Positions 27,149 through 35,718 of a stretch of DNA of 64,000 nucleotides are shown here, in pieces (the stretch's first letter is position 1; the number at the start of each line of letters is the position of its first letter). The position numbers and the translations under genes were made by a program. The DNA lies in the NCBI GenBank assembly GCA_025453605.1, contig JALOPZ010000004.1, positions 1 to 64,000 of the forward strand, written 5' to 3'. Below the pieces are notes generated by a model. It did not search any database. It was not told the origin of the DNA and worked only from the letters and a program-made list of their open reading frames with translations. This DNA comes from Candidatus Margulisiibacteriota bacterium. GTDB lineage: Bacteria > Margulisbacteria > WOR-1 > O2-12-FULL-45-9 > XYB2-FULL-48-7.

Positions 27149-27415
27149 ATGCCATTAGCAAAAGATAAAAAGACCGAGATAATCAAGAAATTTGAGCTGC
27201 ACGACGGGGATGTCGGTTCGACGGAAGTCCAGATCGCCCTCCTGACCAGCCGGATCGAACAGCTGGTCGGTCACCTCAAAAAGAACACCAATGATAACCA
27301 CAGCCGCCGCGGCCTGCTGATGATGGTCGGCCAGCGGAAGCGGCTTTTACACTATCTAAAAAGGACAGACAGTAAGAAATACGGCGAAGTTACCACTGCA
27401 CTTGAACTCAGATGA
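27149..27415 (+). CDS. rpsO: 30S ribosomal protein S15
   Basis: The 88-residue protein binds the 16S rRNA central domain. It has DVGSTEVQIALLTSRIEQL and HSRRGLLMMVGQRKRLLHYL, both diagnostic. No Shine-Dalgarno is seen, and the promoter box is so close that the mRNA should be almost leaderless, unusual for a ribosomal protein. It overlaps pnp by ATGA, the classical rpsO-pnp pair. Confidence 0.96.
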   Translation: MPLAKDKKTEIIKKFELHDGDVGSTEVQIALLTSRIEQLVGHLKKNTNDNHSRRGLLMMVGQRKRLLHYLKRTDSKKYGEVTTALELR

Positions 27416-29529
27416 TCAAAAAAGTAGAAAAGGACCTCGGTAACGGACGAGTCCTCTCGCTGGAAACCGGCCGGGTTGCTCGCGAAGCGGGCGGCTCCGT
27501 TATTGTTCGCCTGGGCGATACGATGGTCCTGGCGACCGCCACGATGGCCGCCACCCCGCGCGAAGGGATCGATTTCTTCCCCCTGCTGGTCGACTTTGAA
27601 GAGAAGCTGTACGCCGCCGGCCGCATCCCCGGCGGATTTTTCAAGCGGGAAGGGCGCCCGTCCGAGAAGGCGATCCTGACCGCCCGCAAGATCGACCGCC
27701 CGATCCGCCCGATGTTCCCCGAAGGATTCCGCAACGACGTTCAGATCGTCGTGACGCCGCTCTCCGTCGATCAGGAAAACCCGCCGGACATTCTGGCGAT
27801 CGTCGGCGCTTCGGCCGCCCTCTCGATCTCGGAGATCCCCTTCGACGGGCCGCTGGCCGCGGTGCGCGTGGCCAAGGTCGGTGACGAATACATCGTCAAC
27901 CCGACCTCGACCCAGATGAGAGAGTCCTCCCTTGACCTGGTGATCGCCGGCAATAACGACTCGATCTCGATGATCGAAGCGGGCGCCGACCAGGTGAGCG
28001 AAGCCGACATGATGGCGGCGCTCAAAGCGGGACATGTGGTGATCAAACAGCTGATCGCCTTGCAGAATGAGCTGGTCAAGCAAGCCGGGCAGCCGAAGAT
28101 CGACGTGGTCTGCCATCAGGTCGATCCCCAACTGGAAAAGCTGGTCCAGGATAAAGCGGCCAAGATCGAAGCCGCCCTGAAGATCGCCGACAAGGACAAA
28201 CAGGGGGCGGAGATCAAGAAGATCATTGAAGAGATCAAGAAAAGCGCCGAGGGGAACGCTCCTCTGGCGGAGCTGGTCGCCAAGCACCCGGGCGACATCA
28301 AGAAAGTGATCGAAGACGTCGAATACGACGCGATGCGCCGGATGATCTTAAAAGAGGGTAAACGGGTCGACGGCCGCGGGCCCAAGGATATCCGTCAGCT
28401 CGGTTTTGAGCTCGGTGTCCTGCCGCGGACCCACGGGTCGGCCATTTTCTCCCGCGGGCAGACCCAGGTCCTGACGGTGGTCACCCTCGGTTCCGCCGGC
28501 GAAGGCCAGCGGCTCGAAGGGCTCGACCTGGAAGAGACCGAAAAAAGATACATGCACCATTACAATTTCCCGGCCTATTCGGTCGGCGAGGTCCGCCCGC
28601 TGCGCGGCGCCGGCCGGCGTGAGATCGGGCACGGCGCTCTGGCCGAGAAAGCCCTCCTGCCGGTCATCCCGAGTGAAGAGCTCTTCCCTTACACGATCAG
28701 GTTGGTTTCCGAAGTGCTCGGGAGCAACGGTTCCACCTCCATGGCCTCGACCTGTGGTTCGACCCTCGCCCTGATGGATGCCGGGGTCAAGATCGACGCA
28801 CCGGTCGCCGGCATCTCGATCGGTCTGATCACCGAAGGGGACAAGGCGGTCACCATTACCGATATCCAGGGGGTAGAAGACCACCTGGGCGACATGGACT
28901 TTAAGGTGACCGGGACCAGGAAAGGGATCACCGCCATCCAGGTCGACATTAAGATCAAAGGTCTTTCCCACGAGATCATCGAGCGCGCCCTGCAGCAAGC
29001 CAAAGAGGGCCGCAACTTTATTCTCGACAAGATGGAAGAGGTCATCAAGGCGCCGCGCACCGAGCTGTCGCCGTACGCGCCGCGCGTTATTACCCTGAAG
29101 ATCGATCCGAGCAAGATCGGCGCCGTGATCGGCCCCGGCGGCAAGATGATCCGCAGTATCACCGAAGAGACCGGCGTCCAGATCGACATAGAGGACGACG
29201 GCACTATCCTGATCACCACGGCCGACGCCGAGGCGGCCAAAGTCGCCCAGGCCCGGATCGAAGCGATCACCTTTACCCCGAAGGTGGGCGATGTTTTTAA
29301 GGGGGAGGTTGTCCGGATCATGAATTTTGGCGCCTTTGTCGAACTGCCGGGCGGTAAAGACGGGCTGGTCCACATTTCCCAGCTTTCCGACCGTCGGATC
29401 GCCCGGGTTGAGGACGCCGCCAAAATGGGCGACGAACTTATCGTTAAGGTCACCGAGATCGACGACATGGGTCGCATCAACCTGACCGTTAAGGGCGTCA
29501 CCGACGAAGACAAAAAACGCGTAATATGA
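27412..29529 (+). CDS. pnp: Polyribonucleotide nucleotidyltransferase (PNPase)
   Basis: This is a 3'-5' phosphorolytic exoribonuclease of 705 residues. Two RNase PH domains (first with YAAGRIPGGFFKREGRPSEK, second with SSEV-type VSEVLGSNGSTSMASTCGST) are followed by a KH domain (KIGAVIGPGGKMIRSITEET) and an S1 domain (EVVRIMNFGAFVELPGGKDG). All parts are present. It is translationally coupled to rpsO. Confidence 0.97.
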   Translation: MIKKVEKDLGNGRVLSLETGRVAREAGGSVIVRLGDTMVLATATMAATPREGIDFFPLLVDFEEKLYAAGRIPGGFFKREGRPSEKAILTARKIDRPIRPMFPEGFRNDVQIVVTPLSVDQENPPDILAIVGASAALSISEIPFDGPLAAVRVAKVGDEYIVNPTSTQMRESSLDLVIAGNNDSISMIEAGADQVSEADMMAALKAGHVVIKQLIALQNELVKQAGQPKIDVVCHQVDPQLEKLVQDKAAKIEAALKIADKDKQGAEIKKIIEEIKKSAEGNAPLAELVAKHPGDIKKVIEDVEYDAMRRMILKEGKRVDGRGPKDIRQLGFELGVLPRTHGSAIFSRGQTQVLTVVTLGSAGEGQRLEGLDLEETEKRYMHHYNFPAYSVGEVRPLRGAGRREIGHGALAEKALLPVIPSEELFPYTIRLVSEVLGSNGSTSMASTCGSTLALMDAGVKIDAPVAGISIGLITEGDKAVTITDIQGVEDHLGDMDFKVTGTRKGITAIQVDIKIKGLSHEIIERALQQAKEGRNFILDKMEEVIKAPRTELSPYAPRVITLKIDPSKIGAVIGPGGKMIRSITEETGVQIDIEDDGTILITTADAEAAKVAQARIEAITFTPKVGDVFKGEVVRIMNFGAFVELPGGKDGLVHISQLSDRRIARVEDAAKMGDELIVKVTEIDDMGRINLTVKGVTDEDKKRVI

Positions 29530-29544
29530 TAAAATAGCTTCGTC

Positions 29545-31683
29545 ATGGAAGCTAAGGTCTACCGCGAACTCGGCCTCAACGATCAAGAATACCAGCGCAT
29601 TCTGACGATCCTCAAACGCGAACCGACCCCGACCGAACTGGCGATGTTCTCCGTGGAATGGTCGGAGCACTGCGGCTATCCCCGGTCACGCAAATACCTG
29701 AAACTTTTTCCGCAAACCGGCAAATACGAGCCGCTGGTCGGCGAAGACGCCGGCGGGATCGTCTACGACGGGACCGCGATCATCTTTAAAATGGAATCGC
29801 ACAACCATCCCTCCCAGGTCGAGCCCAAACAGGGGGCGGCGACCGGGGTCGGCGGCATTATCCGCGATATTTTTACCACCGGCGCCCGGCCGGTCGCGCT
29901 CCTTGATTCGCTCCGCTTTGGCCAGCTGAATACGCCGCTGAACAAATATATCTTCAACGGGGTGATCGACGGGATCCAGTTTTACGGCAACTGCGTCGGC
30001 GTGCCGACGGTCGGCGGCGAGATCTACTTTGACGACGCTTACGCCGGCAATTGTCTGGTCAACGTGATGTGTATCGGCGTCTGCCCGCAGACCAAGCTGG
30101 CCCGGGCGCGGGCCGGCGGGGTCGGCAACCCGATCATTTACGCCGGCAGCAAGACCGGCCGCGACGGGATCGGCGGCTGTTCGATCCTTGCTTCTTCGGA
30201 ATTCGCTGCCGGGGAGATCGAAAAAAGGCCGACGGTCCAGGTCGGCGACCCGTTCACCGAAAAGTGCCTGATCGAGGCGACGCTGGAGGCGCTGGAAACC
30301 GGGGTGATCGTCGGGATCAAGGATATGGGAGCGGCGGGCTTAACCTGCTCTTCCGCCGAAATGGCGGCCGCCGGCGACGTCGGGATCGAGATCGATCTCG
30401 ATAAAGTTCCCCTCCGAGAAGAGGGGATGGAGCCGTGGGAGATCATGATGAGCGAGTCGCAGGAGCGGATGCTGATCTGCGTGGAGAAGGGGAAAGAAGA
30501 AAAAGTCCTCAAAGTATTTCACAAATGGGGGCTGGATGCTGTCGTGGTCGGCAAGGTTCTGGCGGAAAAGCAGGCGATCATTAAGCAGAACGGCCAGGTC
30601 ATTGCCAAAGCGCCGACGGAAGAGCTGGCCAAAGCGCCGCTCTATGATATGGCATTTAAGAAACCCAAACATCCAACATCCAACCTCAAAATAAGAACAA
30701 ATGCCGATCACAATATCCAACTGCTCAAATTACTCTCTGACCCGAATATCGCCAGCAAGAAGATGGTTTACGAGCAATATGACCACATGGTCCAGACGAA
30801 TACGACCGTTTATCCGGGGGGCGACGCCTCGGTGATCCGGTTGAAGGGGAAAGAGTGGGGGATCGCGGCGACCACCGATTGCAACGGCCGCTACTGCCAG
30901 GTCGATCCGTACACCGGCGCGCAGATCGCGGTTGCCGAGGCGGCCCGTAACCTGGTCGTGACCGGGGCTGAACCGGCGGCCGTGACCGACTGTCTTAACT
31001 TCGGCAACCCGGAGAAGCCGGACCGGTTCTATCAGTTCAAGTCGTCCGTTGAGGGGATAGCCGATGCCTGTAAATTCCTGGAGTTGCCGGTCGTTTCCGG
31101 CAACGTTTCGCTTTACAATGAAAGTCCCAAGGGACCGATCTTGCCGACACCGACGATCGGAATGATCGGGATCATCAAGGATATCAATAAGCGCTGCTCG
31201 GTCCCCTTCAAGGATAACGGTGACCTGGTCGTCCTGCTCGGTCATACCCGGGTAGAAGGTGAGATCCCCGAGCTCGATCTCGATCTGGAACGACGCGTCC
31301 AATTGGCTTGCCTGGAAGCGATCCAGATCGGCATGGTCAAATCAGCCCATGACCTCTCCGAAGGCGGACTGGCCGTTGCCCTGGCGGAGTGCGCGATCCT
31401 CGCCGGGAAAGGGGCGGTTATCAACCTGGCGGACCCGCTGAAAGACGCTCCGTTGCTGTTCGGGGAGACCCAGTCGCGCATCGTGCTGACGATCGCGCCC
31501 GACAAGATCTTCTCCCTCTCCGACATCGCCATGCTTTATCAGGTGCCGTGTTCGATCATCGGCAAGGTCGGCGGCCAAAAGCTGACCGTCCTGCGGGGAA
31601 AGAAGAAACTGATCGATCTGCCGGTCGCCAAACTGAAAGCGAGGTATTTTAACGCTCTCCCCGAGCTTCTCAGGAAACGGTAA
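29545..31683 (+). CDS. purL: Phosphoribosylformylglycinamidine synthase subunit PurL
   Basis: The 712-residue small-type PurL catalyses the ATP-dependent fourth step of purine synthesis with PurQ and PurS, which are not in the window. EWSEHCGYPRSRKYL, SHNHPSQVEPKQGAATGVGG and the glycine-rich C-terminal DLSEGGLAVALAECA are diagnostic. A heptanucleotide tract at 30667-30694 (AACATCC type) lies in the linker between the two halves. TGATAAAAT (29527-29535) precedes the ATG by 9 nt without a Shine-Dalgarno. Confidence 0.96.
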   Translation: MEAKVYRELGLNDQEYQRILTILKREPTPTELAMFSVEWSEHCGYPRSRKYLKLFPQTGKYEPLVGEDAGGIVYDGTAIIFKMESHNHPSQVEPKQGAATGVGGIIRDIFTTGARPVALLDSLRFGQLNTPLNKYIFNGVIDGIQFYGNCVGVPTVGGEIYFDDAYAGNCLVNVMCIGVCPQTKLARARAGGVGNPIIYAGSKTGRDGIGGCSILASSEFAAGEIEKRPTVQVGDPFTEKCLIEATLEALETGVIVGIKDMGAAGLTCSSAEMAAAGDVGIEIDLDKVPLREEGMEPWEIMMSESQERMLICVEKGKEEKVLKVFHKWGLDAVVVGKVLAEKQAIIKQNGQVIAKAPTEELAKAPLYDMAFKKPKHPTSNLKIRTNADHNIQLLKLLSDPNIASKKMVYEQYDHMVQTNTTVYPGGDASVIRLKGKEWGIAATTDCNGRYCQVDPYTGAQIAVAEAARNLVVTGAEPAAVTDCLNFGNPEKPDRFYQFKSSVEGIADACKFLELPVVSGNVSLYNESPKGPILPTPTIGMIGIIKDINKRCSVPFKDNGDLVVLLGHTRVEGEIPELDLDLERRVQLACLEAIQIGMVKSAHDLSEGGLAVALAECAILAGKGAVINLADPLKDAPLLFGETQSRIVLTIAPDKIFSLSDIAMLYQVPCSIIGKVGGQKLTVLRGKKKLIDLPVAKLKARYFNALPELLRKR
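30667..30694 (+). repeat. Heptanucleotide tract in purL (AACATCC family)
   Basis: AAACATC, CAACATC, CAACCTC and AAAATAA run in one 7-bp phase and encode the hydrophilic linker HPTSNLK. Confidence 0.65.
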
Positions 31684-32315
31684 TGGACGTTACCACCGGC
31701 GTTGTTGTCCTGATCTTCGTTATCTCCATCTTTTCCGGCTTCGGCAGTAATAAAGGATACACCCGACCGTCTGCTTCGCCTAAAGCGCCCGCCGCTGGCC
31801 CGGTCTTTCCGGTCGCTCACGAAGCGATCGATACCGGCGTGGCCTTGACTCCGCCGCCGGCCGGTTTTGCGGCGGTTGACCCGGCCGCCGCCCCGGCCGC
31901 GATCAAGAGTTACATCATGAAATACCGCTCCGAGGAGCTGGCGAGCGAGATCACCGGCAGTATCATGCGGCACGCCCAAACCTATGATCTGAACCCGAAA
32001 TTGGCGGCGTCGCTGATCGCCCGGGAGTCGAAGTTCAACCCGCGGGCTGTCTCGTCTTCCGGCGCGATGGGGCTGGGGCAGCTGTTACCCTCGACCGCCA
32101 AAGGGCTGGGGGTGGAAAACGGCTTTGATATCGACCAGAACGCCCGGGGGACGGTCCGTTATATTAAGTCGCTGGTCGACCGGTTCAGCGGCGATGTCTC
32201 CGCCGCGCTCGCCGGTTACCTGGTCGGCCCCAACGCGGTTAAACGCGACGGGACGATCTCGACCCATACCCGCTCGTACGTCGAAGATATCTACCGCATC
32301 TATTATAAGATGTAG
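31683..32315 (+). CDS. Lytic transglycosylase (SLT domain)
   Basis: The 210-residue protein has an N-terminal hydrophobic segment, a proline/alanine-rich linker and a C-terminal SLT domain with the catalytic Glu in IARESKFNPRAVSSSGAMGL and the GQLLPSTAKGLGV follow-up. It cleaves peptidoglycan glycan strands in the periplasm. Its ATG overlaps the purL stop by one base. Confidence 0.92.
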   Translation: MDVTTGVVVLIFVISIFSGFGSNKGYTRPSASPKAPAAGPVFPVAHEAIDTGVALTPPPAGFAAVDPAAAPAAIKSYIMKYRSEELASEITGSIMRHAQTYDLNPKLAASLIARESKFNPRAVSSSGAMGLGQLLPSTAKGLGVENGFDIDQNARGTVRYIKSLVDRFSGDVSAALAGYLVGPNAVKRDGTISTHTRSYVEDIYRIYYKM

Positions 32316-32395
32316 GGCGGGGTGTCGAAAACCGCTACATTCCGCTCCTGCTTAGGCGTCGTTTAGGCTGGTAATAAAGTTGCTATGATCCCCGC

Positions 32396-32956
32396 GTGGA
32401 CCTAAGCCTGACCAAAGAACAACAATTACTCATTCTCGGCTTTATCGTCGCCCTGGTGGTTGGCCTCGGGGTGGCCGCTTTTCGCCAGCTTGTTCCCGAG
32501 GCGCCGTCTGGGATCATTATGGAACAGACCGCCCCGGCAGAGGATAATCGGATCATGGTCCACGTTTGCGGGGCGGTTGGGGCGGAGGGGGTTTTTCGGG
32601 TCAAGCCGGGCAGCCGGTTACTGGAGGTGATCGAGATCGCCGGCGGTCCGCTGGTGGACGCCGATATCTCGGCCTTGAACCTGGCGGAGGTGGTCAAAGA
32701 CGGGCAAAAGATCATAGTGCCGTCCCGCTTACCCGTTAGCCAGTCTAACCAGCCTGGCGCAGTGGCCAGGATCAATATCAATACCGCTGGAGTGGACGAA
32801 TTCGATTCTTTACCCGGGATCGGTAAGGCGACAGCCGAAAAGATCGTCGAACTTCGCCGCAAGCAGGGTCCCTTTGTCCGTTTGGAACAGCTGCTGGAGG
32901 TCCCCCGTTTCGGCAAAGCTAAACTTGAGAAGATGAAGGAGAGGCTGACGCTTTAA
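32396..32956 (+). CDS. comEA: ComEA family DNA-binding competence protein
   Basis: The 186-residue protein has a membrane anchor at residues ~12-28, a SLBB-like domain (VHVCGAVGAEGVFRVKPGSR), and a C-terminal helix-hairpin-helix domain with ININTAGVDEFDSLPGIGKA. It binds incoming DNA outside the inner membrane for ComEC. The GTG start lies 6 nt after TGCTATGAT (32381-32389), predicting a leaderless mRNA. A short heptamer-like tract occurs at 32727-32754. A GxxExxY element separates it from comEC. Confidence 0.93.
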   Translation: MDLSLTKEQQLLILGFIVALVVGLGVAAFRQLVPEAPSGIIMEQTAPAEDNRIMVHVCGAVGAEGVFRVKPGSRLLEVIEIAGGPLVDADISALNLAEVVKDGQKIIVPSRLPVSQSNQPGAVARININTAGVDEFDSLPGIGKATAEKIVELRRKQGPFVRLEQLLEVPRFGKAKLEKMKERLTL

Positions 32957-32962
32957 GGCAGA

Positions 32963-33444
32963 ACCACGAAGACACAAAGACACTAAGGGGGACACGAAGA
33001 TAATGAGGGATGAATTGAACGAAAATAATGAGGAATTGGCAAAAAAGATCGTTCATTCCGCTTATCTTGTCCATTCCGCCTTGGGGCCCGGCCTCTTGGA
33101 AAGTGTGTATGAGCACTGTTTTTGCCATGAGCTGGAAAAACAAGGCTTGATAGTCCAGCGTCAAATGCCAGTTCCGATCAATTATGATGGTTTATTCTTT
33201 GATGCCGCGCTGAGGCTGGACGTTATAGTTGAAGGAACCGTAATTTGCGAGCTTAAAGCGGTAGAGCATGTATTGCCTGTACATAGCGCGCAGTTGTTGA
33301 GTTATATGAAGTTAAAAAATGCCCGCCTCGGTTTTTTGATCAATTTCAATGTGCCGATGATCAAACAGGGGATCAGACGGTTCATCTTATAAAGCGCTGG
33401 TTTTGTGCTTTGTGTTTTCTTTGTGTCTTCGTGTCTTAGTGGTT
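32963..33444. mobile_element. GxxExxY element flanked by inverted octanucleotide arrays
   Basis: The left end reads AAC plus three 8-mers of form CACNAAGA (32965-32988). The right end, read on the other strand, again reads AAC plus three CACNAAGA 8-mers (33441-33418). The ~480-bp unit contains a single gene and splits comEA from comEC. No target duplication and no transposase are seen, so it could be a non-autonomous insertion or a repeat-gene cassette. Confidence 0.6.
33003..33392 (+). CDS. GxxExxY family protein
   Basis: The 129-residue product carries the defining motif GLLESVY (GxxExxY) and a PD-(D/E)XK-like core RLDVIVEGTVICELKAVEHV. The family is small, common and without known function, and a nuclease-like fold is suggested by the D...ExK pattern. 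The coding sequence is visibly AT-richer than comEA and comEC on either side, a sign of transfer. The start ATG abuts the left repeat array. Confidence 0.88.
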   Translation: MRDELNENNEELAKKIVHSAYLVHSALGPGLLESVYEHCFCHELEKQGLIVQRQMPVPINYDGLFFDAALRLDVIVEGTVICELKAVEHVLPVHSAQLLSYMKLKNARLGFLINFNVPMIKQGIRRFIL

Positions 33445-33465
33445 AATCCGGAAGGGGTGGGTGGT

Positions 33466-35718
33466 ATGGGTGGACCGATCCCGATCATAACAATTGCTTA
33501 TGCTAGCGGTATAGTCATTACTAAAAACTTTCCCTTCCCCCTGGAAATAACTCTGGTTTTTCTCCAGATCTTTTCCCTATTAGCGGTTGTGGCGGCGATA
33601 AAAAAGTACGATCTGCGGTTATTTCTGTTAGTCCTCTCTCTGCTGGCCGGGTGTTTTGCTTATCAGGTCAGAAGCCTGCCGGCGGCCAACGAGATCGGCC
33701 AATATGTCGGCCGGGGTTATGTTTCGTTGACCGGCCAGGTTGACAATGAGCCGAAGGTCAAAAATGAGCAGCTACATTTCCCCTTGAAGATTAGCCGACC
33801 GGCGACCGGCACAGTTTATGTCTCCGTTCCGGTGGGTGAGGGGCCGTTAACCTACGGAGACCGGGTCAAGGTCAGAGGGGTCGTCAGCGAGTCGGTCCAA
33901 TTTGCCAATCCGCTCCTGCCGGAGGGGAGAAAGGTTCTATTCCTTCGCTCATTCTACGCTGAAAAGCTTGGCTCTGGCGGCGATCCGCTGGTTAAGCTGA
34001 CCCTCTGGCTGAGCGGCCGCTTCAACCTCGTCTTGAACCGGATCCTGCCGCAAAAAGAGGCGTCGCTCCTCGGCAGTTTTCTTTTGGGCGGCAACGTCTC
34101 ACCGCTCGACGACGAGACCAAAGAGAGATACCGCCAGGCCGGCTTGATCCATCTCCTGGTCGTTTCCGGCACTCAGGTTTCGATCCTGATCGGGGTTTGT
34201 CTGGCTCTGACTAAAAGCCTCGGTTCTCCGATCTCCGCCAGCGTGGCGGGGACCTCATTTTTTAACCTGCTGCTGGTGATCATGACCGGCGCCGGCGCCT
34301 CGATCGTCCGGGCGGCGATCATGGGGGAGGTGATGCTGGTCGGTCTGCTGTTCGGCCGGGAAAAGGAGATTTATACTTCCCTCGCTCTGTCGGCCCTGAT
34401 CTTGCTGGTGGCCGACGCCAGCGTGCTCTTTGACCTCGGCTTTCAATTGTCTTTCCTGGCGACCTGGGCTTTGGTGTACATCGCGCCGCTACTGGAAAAG
34501 AAGCTGCCGAAATTGCTGGCAATATCCCTGGCGCCGCTACTAGCGACGTCGCCGATCATCGCTTTTAATCTGAGCCAGATCACTCCAGGCGCGCTCCTGT
34601 CGAATTTGCTGGTTCTTCCCTGGGTCGAGTGTTTGGTCATTCTGGGGCTGGCAACCACTCTCCTCGGCTTTGTCCTTCTTCCGCTGGCGCAACTGCTTGG
34701 CAACGCGATCTGGCTGGCTTTACGGGCGCTCGATCTGATCGCCACCGGCGTGGCCGCGCTCCCTGGGTCCAGTTTTTATATTGCGGCGCCCTCTTTTCTG
34801 CTGGTGCTCGGTTATTATGCGGCGCTTATCGCGTTATTGAACGGCCGACGGCGGCTGGCGGCCGGCGTCTGCCTGCTCGCGCTGATCTGGCATTTTGCCT
34901 TGGCCCCAGTTGGTTTCGGCCCGCGGGAATTGACCGTCACTTTCCTTGACGTTGGTCAGGGTGACTGTGCTTTACTGGAACTTCCGACCGGCCGGAAGGT
35001 GCTGATCGATGGCGGGGGAACCGACCGGCCAGAGGAGGAAGATCGGATCGGGACCAAAGTGGTTATGCCGTTCCTTCGGCGGAAGGGGATCAATAAGCTC
35101 GATCTCGTCATGCTGAGCCACCCGCATAATGATCACGTTGGCGGCTTGAACCCGATCCTGGCCAGGTTCAAAGTCGAGCAGGTGATCGATAACGGAGCAG
35201 TTTATGATTTGGCTGCCTATCGACGCTTTAAAGAGCTGATCCGGGCGAACAAGATCAAATATGCTGCCGGACGGACCGGTGACATTCTTGATCTTGGCGG
35301 AGGTGTTAAGGGGCAATTATTCCGCCCGGTGGTTGGCGAGGTCAATTCCGATTCGCTGGCCATGCGGCTGGTTTACGGCCAGATCTCTTTTCTCTTCACC
35401 GGCGACCTGGAAGCGCCGGGCGAGGAGCAGCTGTTAACGCGAACGCTCCGGTCGACAGTTTTGAAAGTCGGACACCACGGGAGCCGGACCTCGACCACCG
35501 ATCAGTTTTTACGGTCAGTTTCACCGCGGATCGCCGTGGTTTCGGTCGGTCAAGGGAATCGCTACCGCCATCCGGCGCCAGCCACGATCGCCAAAATGAA
35601 AAATGCTGGAATAAAAGTCTACCGGACCGATGAGTCGGGGGCGGTGACGATCAGCACGGATGGGGTGCGGCTTACGGATGAGCCGCAGAGACGACACCCG
35701 TATCCCACCATTCGTTAG
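33466..35718 (+). CDS. comEC: ComEC/Rec2 family DNA uptake channel
   Basis: The 750-residue polytopic protein has hydrophobic N-terminal helices, the competence core (LLGSFLLGGNVSPLDDETKE ... HLLVVSGTQVSILIG), and a C-terminal metallo-beta-lactamase-like domain with VGQGDCALLELPTGRKVLID and SHPHNDHVGGL. It forms the inner-membrane channel for single-stranded DNA. ATG 33466 is chosen because GAAGGGG precedes it by 8 nt and upstream codons belong to the repeat array. Its 3' end overlaps the SLH gene by 47 bp. Confidence 0.94.
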   Translation: MGGPIPIITIAYASGIVITKNFPFPLEITLVFLQIFSLLAVVAAIKKYDLRLFLLVLSLLAGCFAYQVRSLPAANEIGQYVGRGYVSLTGQVDNEPKVKNEQLHFPLKISRPATGTVYVSVPVGEGPLTYGDRVKVRGVVSESVQFANPLLPEGRKVLFLRSFYAEKLGSGGDPLVKLTLWLSGRFNLVLNRILPQKEASLLGSFLLGGNVSPLDDETKERYRQAGLIHLLVVSGTQVSILIGVCLALTKSLGSPISASVAGTSFFNLLLVIMTGAGASIVRAAIMGEVMLVGLLFGREKEIYTSLALSALILLVADASVLFDLGFQLSFLATWALVYIAPLLEKKLPKLLAISLAPLLATSPIIAFNLSQITPGALLSNLLVLPWVECLVILGLATTLLGFVLLPLAQLLGNAIWLALRALDLIATGVAALPGSSFYIAAPSFLLVLGYYAALIALLNGRRRLAAGVCLLALIWHFALAPVGFGPRELTVTFLDVGQGDCALLELPTGRKVLIDGGGTDRPEEEDRIGTKVVMPFLRRKGINKLDLVMLSHPHNDHVGGLNPILARFKVEQVIDNGAVYDLAAYRRFKELIRANKIKYAAGRTGDILDLGGGVKGQLFRPVVGEVNSDSLAMRLVYGQISFLFTGDLEAPGEEQLLTRTLRSTVLKVGHHGSRTSTTDQFLRSVSPRIAVVSVGQGNRYRHPAPATIAKMKNAGIKVYRTDESGAVTISTDGVRLTDEPQRRHPYPTIR

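Noticed and set aside
28348-29670. 440-codon frame opposite pnp and the purL start
   Set aside because: Both plus-strand genes are certain, and the antisense product has shadow-like composition.
32950-33460. Target-site duplication around the GxxExxY element
   Set aside because: Bases outside the two ends (GGCAG left, AATCC right) do not match.
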